Assembly (NCBI RefSeq): GCF_963677575.1
Contig: NZ_OY782038.1
Span: forward strand, 186,001 to 250,000
Reading direction: 5' to 3'
DNA from: an uncultured Draconibacterium sp.
Lineage (GTDB): Bacteria > Bacteroidota > Bacteroidia > Bacteroidales > Prolixibacteraceae
Length of the DNA: 64,000 nt
In this document: positions 48,680 to 55,646 of the stretch, in pieces
Layout: each line of letters begins with the position of its first letter
Numbering within the stretch: position 1 is the first letter of the stretch
Position numbers and translations under genes: made by a program
The notes under the pieces: generated by a model
Seen by the model: only the letters and a program-made list of their open reading frames with translations
Databases searched by the model: none
What the model was told of the DNA's origin: nothing

Positions 48680-49513
48680 ATGAGCAATATTGTTTATCTG
48701 AACGGAGAATTTATAGCAGCTGAAGACGCAAAGATATCACCAAACGACAGAGGATTCCTTTTTGCTGATGGTGTTTACGAAGTAGCCAAATATTACAATG
48801 GAAAAGCTTTTCGTTATCAGGATCATTTGGACAGACTGAACCGTAGTTTAAAAGAGATTGATATTAAATATGATACTGAAAATTTTGAGGCTGTTTTTAT
48901 GGGGCTGATTCAGAAAAACGATATGCTTGATAAACATGCCGGAATTTACCTGCAAATTTCGCGGGGTGCCGCAAAACGTACGCATAATTTCCCGGATGAA
49001 ATTGCACCAACGGTTTATGCCTATGCTTTTGGTCTGCCATCAGCCACTGAGAAACTGGACAACGGTATTAAGGTGATCACCCACGACGATATTCGCTGGC
49101 AACGTTGCGATATTAAATCGGTTTCGTTGTTACCCAATACAATGCTTTATAACGAAGCACATCAAAGCGGGGCAGGAGAATGTATTCTTATCCGCGATGG
49201 CAAGGTTACAGAAGCAACACATTCCAGCGTACTTTGTGTGAAAAATGGAGCGGTAGTTACACGACCGTTATCGAACCTGATTTTGCCGGGCATCACCAGG
49301 AAAGTGATTATGGAACTGTGTGCGACAAATAATATTCCGGTTGAAGAACGACTGTATACACCAGAAGAACTTTACGAAATGGATGAAGTTTTTATCGCAG
49401 GTACCGGAAGTGAAATTTGTCCGGTTGTACAAATCGAAGACAAATTAGTTGGTAATGGAAAACCGGGCGAAACAACCCGTTTGTTACAAAAGTTATTTTT
49501 TGAATTGACCTAA
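48680..49513 (+). CDS. PLP-dependent class IV aminotransferase, D-amino-acid transaminase-like
   Basis: A 277-aa fold-type IV enzyme. SNIVYLNGEFIAAEDAKISP and DRGFLFADGVYEVAKYY are the family start; K in CDIKSVSLLPN is the PLP lysine; GKVTEATHSSVLCVKNG and LILPGITRKVIMEL bind the cofactor phosphate. The start pattern and length fit D-alanine/D-glutamate transaminase, but branched-chain aminotransferase or aminodeoxychorismate lyase are relatives. ATG at 48680 is chosen over a GTG at 48608 that lies inside the preceding terminator. It would supply D-amino acids for peptidoglycan. Confidence 0.88.
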   Translation: MSNIVYLNGEFIAAEDAKISPNDRGFLFADGVYEVAKYYNGKAFRYQDHLDRLNRSLKEIDIKYDTENFEAVFMGLIQKNDMLDKHAGIYLQISRGAAKRTHNFPDEIAPTVYAYAFGLPSATEKLDNGIKVITHDDIRWQRCDIKSVSLLPNTMLYNEAHQSGAGECILIRDGKVTEATHSSVLCVKNGAVVTRPLSNLILPGITRKVIMELCATNNIPVEERLYTPEELYEMDEVFIAGTGSEICPVVQIEDKLVGNGKPGETTRLLQKLFFELT

Positions 49514-49547
49514 CCTGAAAAATTCATTAAATTTTTCACATAGAGTG

Positions 49548-49612
49548 TTGACGGTTGAAAATCAGTATAGTATGTGCCTTGAGCAAAATAATCTGATGAT
49601 TTTCAATGTCAA
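49548..49612. repeat. long stem-loop after the class IV aminotransferase
   Basis: TTGAC-GG-TTGAAAATCA (49548-49564) pairs with TGATTTTCAA-T-GTCAA (49597-49612), 15 bp in all, with a 32-base loop. It stands directly next to the cloverleaf element at 49615. Confidence 0.7.
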
Positions 49613-49614
49613 GG

Positions 49615-49697
49615 TTAGCCCTGACAAATAATTGTGTCTCAATTATTTCTTCAGCCCTGTGGGTGATTAATTCAATTTCATGAATTAATCAGGCTAA
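49615..49697. repeat. cloverleaf-like palindromic element
   Basis: Outer arms TTAGCCCTGA (49615-49624) and TCAGGCTAA (49689-49697) enclose two perfect hairpins: AAATAATTG/CAATTATTT (49626-49634, 49640-49648) and TGATTAATTCA/TGAATTAATCA (49664-49674, 49681-49691). Between convergent genes, it may act as a bidirectional terminator, or be a short REP-like mobile repeat. The end overlaps the stop codon of the aldo/keto reductase. Confidence 0.75.
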
Positions 49698-50689
49698 ATT
49701 TCCGGTACAAGCTGATCCAGTTCATTCTGAATGAAAGTAAACTCTTCATCCGATATGTTTAACTCTGCAGCTTTCAGATTTTCCAATACCTGTTTTTCAT
49801 TTCGGGCACCGGCAAGTACGCATGTGATTCCGGGTTGATCCATGGTCCAGTTTAAAACCAGCTGAGCCAAAGTTGCTTGTTTAGCTTCTGCAATCGGTTT
49901 TATTTTATTCAGAAATGCATTAATTCGCGACAAATTTGGCTCCTTAAAAAACGGGGTAGTCGGACGATGATCACCTTCGCTGAATTTATAATCAGCAGTA
50001 ATTTTCCCGGTTAAAACGCCTCTTTGCAGCGGGCTGTAGGCGATAATTGCTTTATCGCTGACAATACAGTACGGTACCACTTCATCTTCAATTTTGCGGT
50101 TAACCATACTGTATGGAATTTGGTTCGAAGAGAGTTTGAAATACTTTTCAGCTTTTTCCATCTCGTTCATCGAATAATTGCTAACACCACCTGCACGAAT
50201 TTTCCCCTGATCTTTCAGTATTTCCAAAGCCTCCATGGTTTCTTCAACAGGTGTAGAACTGTCGGGCCAGTGTTGCTGAAAAAGGTCGATGTAATCGGTG
50301 CCAAGTCGTCTTAAGCAGTCTTCGCATTCTTTAATCACACTTTCTTTGCTGCCCAGACGGTATAGACTTACCTCGTTTCCCTCGTTGTCGAAAGTCTTTT
50401 CATAATGTACATGACCTGATTTCCGGTCCCACACCAAACCAAACTTTGTTAGCAGTTCAACCTTGCTGCGCTTGCCTTTTATTGCTTTCCCTACAAATTC
50501 TTCGCTTTGTCCGAAGCCGTATACTGGTGCTGTGTCAATGGTTGTCATTCCGTTTGCAACGGCAGATTCAATGGCTTTGACGGATTCTTTTTCTTCGGCT
50601 CCTCCCCAAAACCAGCCGCCAATGGCCCAGGCTCCAAAAGTAATAGGTGTAATTTTTACGTCTGATGCGGGTAACTGTACTTTATCCAT
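49694..50689 (-). CDS. aldo/keto reductase
   Basis: A 331-aa NADPH-dependent TIM-barrel oxidoreductase. Catalytic tetrad: D52 and Y57 in IDTAPVYGFG, K82 in LLTKFG and the His in LFQQHWPD. NADPH-binding LAGARNEKQVLENLKAAEL at the C-terminus. The sequence is like the YhdN/general stress protein 69 group. Substrate unknown. Shares a 47-bp gap with recG in the same direction. Confidence 0.92.
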   Translation of the reverse strand: MDKVQLPASDVKITPITFGAWAIGGWFWGGAEEKESVKAIESAVANGMTTIDTAPVYGFGQSEEFVGKAIKGKRSKVELLTKFGLVWDRKSGHVHYEKTFDNEGNEVSLYRLGSKESVIKECEDCLRRLGTDYIDLFQQHWPDSSTPVEETMEALEILKDQGKIRAGGVSNYSMNEMEKAEKYFKLSSNQIPYSMVNRKIEDEVVPYCIVSDKAIIAYSPLQRGVLTGKITADYKFSEGDHRPTTPFFKEPNLSRINAFLNKIKPIAEAKQATLAQLVLNWTMDQPGITCVLAGARNEKQVLENLKAAELNISDEEFTFIQNELDQLVPEI

Positions 50690-50736
50690 GATTTTAACTT
50701 TTCGGGTAAAATGTTCCGGGAAGTTAGGGATAAAAA

Positions 50737-52839
50737 TTAACTTATTGAACTCCAGTCGAAGCTTGTATCCTTTGAGGATAACAGATTTTTAAGAAGCAGT
50801 TGATTTTGCTCTTTTTGCAAAAACGGATCGTCGTCGAGAATGTCGTTTGCAATGTTTCGGGCCTTTTGAAGAATCTCACCATCTTTTCCGAGGTTGGCAA
50901 TTTTAAGGTCGAAACCCATACCACTTTGCTGAGTGCCTTCCAAATCGCCAGGACCACGAAGTTTCATATCTACTTCGGCAATTTCAAAACCATCGTTGGT
51001 GCGCACCATCGTTTCCAGTCGTTTGCGGCTTTCTGTGCTAATTTTATACGACGACATTAAAATACAATACGATTGTTCGGCACCACGTCCCACACGGCCA
51101 CGTAACTGGTGCAATTGCGACAAGCCAAAACGTTCGGCACTTTCAATCACCATAACCGCTGCATTTGGCACATCAACACCCACTTCAATTACGGTTGTGG
51201 CAACCATAATTTGCGTCTCGCCACGTTTAAAAGCCTGCATGGCATTTTCTTTAATGTTGGGTTTCATTTTGCCGTGCACCATGCTGATTTTATAATCGGG
51301 AAAAATCTCAGAAATATGACGATAGCCTTCTTCCAGATTTTTCAGATCCATTTTTTCCGACTCCGAGATTAACGGGTAAACGATATAAACCTGTGTGCCT
51401 TTCTCTATCTGCTGTTGCAAAAAGCGGTTTAATTGTGCTCTTCGGTTCTCGAAAAAGTGCATGGTTTGTATCGGTTTCCGGCCCGGTGGCAGTTCATCAA
51501 TAATTGATACCTCCAGGTCGCCATAAACAGTCATTGCCAGTGTTCGTGGTATCGGAGTGGCTGTCATTACTAAAATGTGAGGCGGTATCAGGTCGTTCTT
51601 TTTCCAAAGTTTCGCCCGCTGTGCCACGCCAAAACGATGTTGTTCGTCAACGATAACCAATCCGAGGCGTTTGAAATTCACCGTATCTTCAATAAGAGCA
51701 TGCGTACCAATAATTATTTGCATACTGCCCGATTGCAGCGCTTCATGTATTTCTCTGCGCTGTTTAACTTTGGTCGATCCTGTTAATAATCCCACATTTA
51801 TTCCCATGCCATCCACCAATTTCGAAATGGATTGATGGTGTTGCTGGGCCAGAATCTCGGTTGGTGCCATTAAACAACTCTGGAATTCATTGTCCATGGC
51901 CAGTAGCATGGTCATTAACGCCACAAGCGTTTTCCCGCTACCCACATCGCCCTGCAACAAACGGTTCATTTGTGAGGTGCCGTTAACATCGCGCCGTATT
52001 TCCTTGATCACCTTTTTCTGTGCGTTGGTTAGCTCAAAAGGCAGATATTTTTCGTAAAAAGTATTGAAATTATAACCAACTTTTTCAAAGTGAAATCCCT
52101 TGAATTTCTGTTTGCGGTTGTGTTTTAACGCCAGTATTTTCAGCTGAATAAAAAACAGCTCTTCAAACTTTAAGCGAAAGGTGGCGTTTTTAAGTTCAAT
52201 TGGTTTTTCCGGTTTATGAATGGCCGAGAGCGCCTCCTCAAGCGGCATTAGTTTTAGTTCGCTGGTGAGGTACTCGGGCAACGTTTCTCTTATCTTCCCC
52301 TTTGCTAATCCCAGCAAGGTTAGCTGAAATTTGTTAATGGTTTTCGAGGTAAGAAACTGCTTCTTCATTTTCTCGGTGGTATTGTAATGTCCCTGAAAAA
52401 GCCCAATTGGCTTTAACTGCATTTCTTGCTCAGTTTCCATTTCGGGATGCACCACACTAATTCGCCCGCTAAACAAAGCCGGTTTGCCAAAAACAATGTA
52501 GGTTTTGTTAATACGCAGTTGCTCCTTTTGCCATTTTATCCCCCTGAACCACACCAATTCCATGGTGCCGGTGCTATCTGAAAAACGGGCTACAAGCCGC
52601 TGCTTACCTCCGGCTCCAACGGTTTCCATAGATCGCAAAACACCTTTTACCTGAATGTATGCCATCTCGGTACTAATGTCGGAGATATTATAAAATTTGG
52701 TGCGGTCGATGTATTTGTACGGATAATAATAAATCAAATCACTGAAGGTTTTTATTTTCAGCTCTTTGAATAAAATTTCCGCACGTTTTGGACCCACGCC
52801 GGGTAAAAATTTTATTTCCTGATCGAGAAATTCTGGCAT
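50737..52839 (-). CDS. recG: ATP-dependent DNA helicase RecG
   Basis: Branch-migrating SF2 helicase for stalled forks and recombination, 700 aa. MPEFLDQEIKFLPGVGPKRA is the normal RecG start with its GVGPKRA HhH-like loop; wedge/OB domain 60-180; helicase motifs LLQGDVGSGKT (I), VDEQHRFG (II), VMTATPIPRTLAM (III), RGRVGRGAEQSYC (VI). I choose the ATG at 52839 rather than the upstream ATG at 53040, because the extra 67 residues do not belong to RecG and a perfect -7 promoter lies only 4 bp before this ATG. Confidence 0.96.
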   Translation of the reverse strand: MPEFLDQEIKFLPGVGPKRAEILFKELKIKTFSDLIYYYPYKYIDRTKFYNISDISTEMAYIQVKGVLRSMETVGAGGKQRLVARFSDSTGTMELVWFRGIKWQKEQLRINKTYIVFGKPALFSGRISVVHPEMETEQEMQLKPIGLFQGHYNTTEKMKKQFLTSKTINKFQLTLLGLAKGKIRETLPEYLTSELKLMPLEEALSAIHKPEKPIELKNATFRLKFEELFFIQLKILALKHNRKQKFKGFHFEKVGYNFNTFYEKYLPFELTNAQKKVIKEIRRDVNGTSQMNRLLQGDVGSGKTLVALMTMLLAMDNEFQSCLMAPTEILAQQHHQSISKLVDGMGINVGLLTGSTKVKQRREIHEALQSGSMQIIIGTHALIEDTVNFKRLGLVIVDEQHRFGVAQRAKLWKKNDLIPPHILVMTATPIPRTLAMTVYGDLEVSIIDELPPGRKPIQTMHFFENRRAQLNRFLQQQIEKGTQVYIVYPLISESEKMDLKNLEEGYRHISEIFPDYKISMVHGKMKPNIKENAMQAFKRGETQIMVATTVIEVGVDVPNAAVMVIESAERFGLSQLHQLRGRVGRGAEQSYCILMSSYKISTESRKRLETMVRTNDGFEIAEVDMKLRGPGDLEGTQQSGMGFDLKIANLGKDGEILQKARNIANDILDDDPFLQKEQNQLLLKNLLSSKDTSFDWSSIS

Positions 52840-52843
52840 GCAG

Positions 52844-52851
52844 CAAATATA
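52844..52851 (-). promoter_or_regulatory. Bacteroidota -7 promoter element for recG
   Basis: CAAATATA on the plus strand is TATATTTG on the minus strand. It ends 4 bp before the recG ATG, so transcription should start at or next to the A of the start codon. Confidence 0.5.
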
Positions 52852-53140
52852 CATATTCACACAAATTGCGGCAACAGGGAATAATAACGAAATATTCAAA
52901 ATAATTAACTGTTGGGTACAGTTTTTGTTACCAAGCGAGAAGTTATACCAATTGTATTTCAGTGTGAGCTTTAAGCGAAACGGTGAAATTACAATGGTTA
53001 ATGACGATTGAATGGAGGAATTCTCTGAAATAAAGCTCATTTTTATTACACATCGGTATTACTTATGATAATAAATCTTAAAAAATGCTATTTCCGGGCA
53101 GAGAACGAGCGGAAAATCATATTTTTATAATCGATTCGTT

Positions 53141-53154
53141 CATTACATGTAATG
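53141..53154. promoter_or_regulatory. 14-bp perfect palindrome, candidate operator
   Basis: CATTACATGTAATG is self-complementary over all 14 bases and ends 37 bp before the ABC ATPase ATG, in the right place for a dimeric repressor. Confidence 0.4.
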
Positions 53155-53191
53155 CGACAGAAAAAATACTACAAATACATAAAACAAAGCT

Positions 53192-53893
53192 ATGCCAGAA
53201 AAAATTATTCATCTTGAGAACATCGTGAAAACATATAAGGTTGGGACGCAGGAAGTTCGCGCCCTTCGTTCGGTTTCTATTGATATTTACAAAGGCGAAT
53301 ATGTAGCCATTATGGGGGCTTCGGGTTCCGGAAAATCTACCTTAATGAACATTATTGGCTGTTTAGATACGCCCACCAGCGGAACATACGTGTTGAACGG
53401 AAAAGATGTGAGCAGCCTATCGGATGATCGATTAGCCGAAATCAGAAACTCGGAGATCGGATTTGTTTTCCAGGTATTTAACCTTTTGCCACGTAACTCT
53501 GCCCTCGAAAATGTGATGTTACCATTAGTTTATGCCGGAAAGCGTAAAGCTGAACGGAAAAAAATGGCTGAAGAAACCTTGGTTGACGTTGGTTTGCAAG
53601 ATCGTATGGAACACAAACCAAATGAATTGTCGGGTGGACAGCGCCAACGTGTGGCAATTGCCCGTGCGCTTGTAAATAAGCCGGCTTTGCTTTTGGCTGA
53701 TGAGCCAACCGGTAACCTCGATTCAAAAATATCGGAAGAAATTATGAAGCTTTTTGCTGAAATTCACCGAAAAGGGAACACCCTGGTTATGGTAACCCAC
53801 GAAGAAGATATTGCCGAGCACGCACATCGTATTATTAGATTAAAAGACGGCGAAGTTGAGTCGGATGTGATTAATGAGAATCCGATTTATTAA
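53192..53893 (+). CDS. ABC transporter ATPase, MacB/LolD-like
   Basis: A 233-aa nucleotide-binding subunit. Walker A GASGSGKST, Q-loop FVFQVFNLLPRNSA, signature LSGGQRQRVAIARAL, Walker B LLLADEPTGNLD, H-loop VTHEED. The FxFQxFxLLP and EPTGNLD pattern belongs to the MacB/LolD/FtsE type VII group, which drives extracytoplasmic permeases in lipoprotein release, efflux or cell division. No FtsX-like permease gene is adjacent: the next gene is a cobalamin enzyme and a terminator separates them. Confidence 0.93.
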   Translation: MPEKIIHLENIVKTYKVGTQEVRALRSVSIDIYKGEYVAIMGASGSGKSTLMNIIGCLDTPTSGTYVLNGKDVSSLSDDRLAEIRNSEIGFVFQVFNLLPRNSALENVMLPLVYAGKRKAERKKMAEETLVDVGLQDRMEHKPNELSGGQRQRVAIARALVNKPALLLADEPTGNLDSKISEEIMKLFAEIHRKGNTLVMVTHEEDIAEHAHRIIRLKDGEVESDVINENPIY

Positions 53894-53918
53894 CTTTGTT
53901 ATAGATTTATAACTTATT

Positions 53919-53949
53919 ATCCCGAATGGTAAACATCTCGGGATTTTTT
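53919..53949 (+). terminator. intrinsic terminator after the ABC ATPase
   Basis: ATCCCGA (53919-53925) pairs exactly with TCGGGAT (53938-53944), followed by T5. Confidence 0.85.
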
Positions 53950-53973
53950 ATGTTTCAGAATTAAAAAATTATC

Positions 53974-54531
53974 ATGTCAGGAGATTTTAAAATATATACA
54001 AAAACCGGCGACGATGGCACAACCGGACTTGTTGGTGGCAGCCGTGTTAAGAAATACGATCTGCGTTTGGAAAGTTACGGAACGGTTGATGAATTAAATG
54101 CGAGTATTGGTGTTATCCGATCGTTTGAGATTGATCCGGCGGTTAAAGATTTGCTGCTAAAAATTCAGAATAAACTTTTCAACATTGGTTCTCGACTGGC
54201 TTCGGATGAAAAAGGAGAGGAGTTTACCGTGCAACTTATTGTTAAAAATGAAGATATTGAAGTGCTAGAGAAAGCGATTGACAACTATCACGAAACACTT
54301 CCTGAATTGCGAAATTTTATTCTTCCCGGAGGAGAACTGTCAGCTGCTCAGTGTCATATGGCACGTACGATCTGTAGAAGGGCAGAGCGCCGAATCGTTG
54401 AATTTTCAGAACAAACTCCTGTTCAGCCCGAATTGATAAAGTATATTAACCGGCTTTCGGATTATCTGTTCGCCTTGGCCCGAAAACTGGCTCACGATAA
54501 AGGGATTGACGAAACAACCTGGCAGTATTGA
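53974..54531 (+). CDS. cob(I)yrinic acid a,c-diamide adenosyltransferase, PduO type
   Basis: A 185-aa enzyme that transfers adenosyl from ATP to cob(I)alamin, making coenzyme B12. IYTKTGDDGTTGLVGGSRV at the start is the ATP-binding P-loop-like motif of PduO/MMAB; YGTVDELNASIGVIRSF and RTICRRAERRIVEF complete the ATP site. A helical bundle, cytoplasmic. It implies adenosylcobalamin-dependent enzymes elsewhere, such as methylmalonyl-CoA mutase. Single gene with its own leader. Confidence 0.95.
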   Translation: MSGDFKIYTKTGDDGTTGLVGGSRVKKYDLRLESYGTVDELNASIGVIRSFEIDPAVKDLLLKIQNKLFNIGSRLASDEKGEEFTVQLIVKNEDIEVLEKAIDNYHETLPELRNFILPGGELSAAQCHMARTICRRAERRIVEFSEQTPVQPELIKYINRLSDYLFALARKLAHDKGIDETTWQY

Positions 54532-54625
54532 TATTTTTTTTTCAGGAAAGTATTTTCGTATCTATTTTTTGCTATATTCGCGCCAAAGTAAAAAATCGAG
54601 TTTAACCACATAAAACTGTAGACAC

Positions 54626-54847
54626 ATGTATTGGACTCTGGAATTAGCATCGAAGTTAGAAGATGCACCTTGGCCGGCAACAAAAGACGAATTAATTGAT
54701 TATGCAATACGTTCGGGTGCTCCGCTTGAAGTAATTGAAAACTTGCAGGAGATTGAGGACGAAGGTGAGATGTACGAAAGTATTGAGGATATTTGGCCGG
54801 ATTATCCGAGCAAAGATGATTTCTTTTTTAACGAAGATGAATACTAA
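54626..54847 (+). CDS. short DUF2795-like protein
   Basis: A 73-aa acidic protein, MYWTLELASKLEDAPWPATK ... ELIDYAIRSGAPLEVIENLQ ... SIEDIWPDYPSKDDFFFNED. Almost unchanged versions occur across Bacteroidota. The central helix-turn-helix-like region resembles DUF2795. The strong conservation and own terminator mark it as a real gene despite its size. Function unknown. Confidence 0.88.
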   Translation: MYWTLELASKLEDAPWPATKDELIDYAIRSGAPLEVIENLQEIEDEGEMYESIEDIWPDYPSKDDFFFNEDEY

Positions 54848-54867
54848 CAATAAAACGATAGTATATA

Positions 54868-54899
54868 AAGCATCCGTCTAATGGCGGATGCTTTTTTTT
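54868..54899 (+). terminator. intrinsic terminator after the DUF2795-like gene
   Basis: AAGCATCCG (54868-54876) pairs with CGGATGCTT (54885-54893), then a T run; 20 bp after the stop. Confidence 0.92.
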
Positions 54900-54964
54900 A
54901 TCCCTTTTTACTGGTTTAACGTTTGCCGGCCTTTCTTAAACCCTAATCATTTTCATAATTGGTA

Positions 54965-55477
54965 TCAAATGTGTTTTGCCAGTTCTTTTATCGGGATTAA
55001 ATCGAATTCCGAATAATCTGTTAATTTGTTTTCAGCGATGAATTCTTTATTTAACAAAAAGAGTTTGCTGTTGAATTTGTCTTGTGGGAAAGTGTTTTCT
55101 TCCGAGAATTCTTCCATGTCAAATTCCGTGAAATTCAGTTCGCAAGCCGATAATTCCCAACCATTCTCTTCGTTCATATATAACAATGGAAGACCGTGTG
55201 TTCTGCAGATTATCGGACGTTCTGTATAAATTTCGCATCGGTGGTTGTTCAGAAAAATGCAACTTGATTCATCTATGTTGGTATTAAAATTGGGTTTGTC
55301 TTCGCGTTCTTTTAATGCTTCAACAATGCTGAAAAATTCTATCGGGAAAATGCTATAATCCATGCAGCACAGATCGCAACCTGCTTTGCATTTCATGTGT
55401 TTTTGGTGTTGTTTTTCCAGTTTGTCCGACAGTGTATCAATGTCTTTGCGTAATGTTTTGTATGCTGTAAAATCCAT
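54965..55477 (-). CDS. YkgJ family Cys-cluster protein
   Basis: A 170-aa protein with the YkgJ-type zinc/iron cluster motif: CKAGCDLCCMDYSIFPIEFF, later SCIFLNNHRCEIYTERPIIC and R-T-H-G. Eight Cys in this order are the family hallmark (C-x3-C-x2-CC...C-x6-C-x8-C). The family is thought to bind a metal or Fe-S centre; function unknown. It stands alone. Confidence 0.9.
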   Translation of the reverse strand: MDFTAYKTLRKDIDTLSDKLEKQHQKHMKCKAGCDLCCMDYSIFPIEFFSIVEALKEREDKPNFNTNIDESSCIFLNNHRCEIYTERPIICRTHGLPLLYMNEENGWELSACELNFTEFDMEEFSEENTFPQDKFNSKLFLLNKEFIAENKLTDYSEFDLIPIKELAKHI

Positions 55478-55599
55478 CTGTTCTCAATTATTTGTGCCGT
55501 TGCAAAGGTAAGCAATCAAAACAAATGGCTGGAATTGTAATATTTGTCTGGTATTAAAAGAGAAGTGTCTTTTTAGAAAGTAAATCGATCAATAAGTCG

Positions 55600-55607
55600 T
55601 ATATTTG
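55600..55607 (+). promoter_or_regulatory. Bacteroidota -7 promoter element for the GH3 gene
   Basis: TATATTTG, perfect TAnnTTTG, 39 bp before the ATG. Confidence 0.5.
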
Positions 55608-55646
55608 TGCTTATTATCAGAATAGAACAGAACAGTAATTTAAAAA

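Larger units (their letters stand above)
52840..53191. other. divergent promoter region between recG and the ABC ATPase
   Basis: 352 bp without a gene once recG is started at 52839. It holds the recG promoter (52844-52851) and the 14-bp palindrome at 53141-53154. The stretch 52852-53140 shows no further clear structure. Confidence 0.5.

Noticed and set aside
49615..49697. Integron attC site
   Set aside because: Ends are TTAGCC and GGCTAA rather than the RYYYAAC/GTTRRRY core pair, and there is no integrase or cassette array.
52840..53040. 67-residue N-terminal extension of RecG
   Set aside because: Not RecG-like, and a perfect promoter lies inside it just before the proper ATG.
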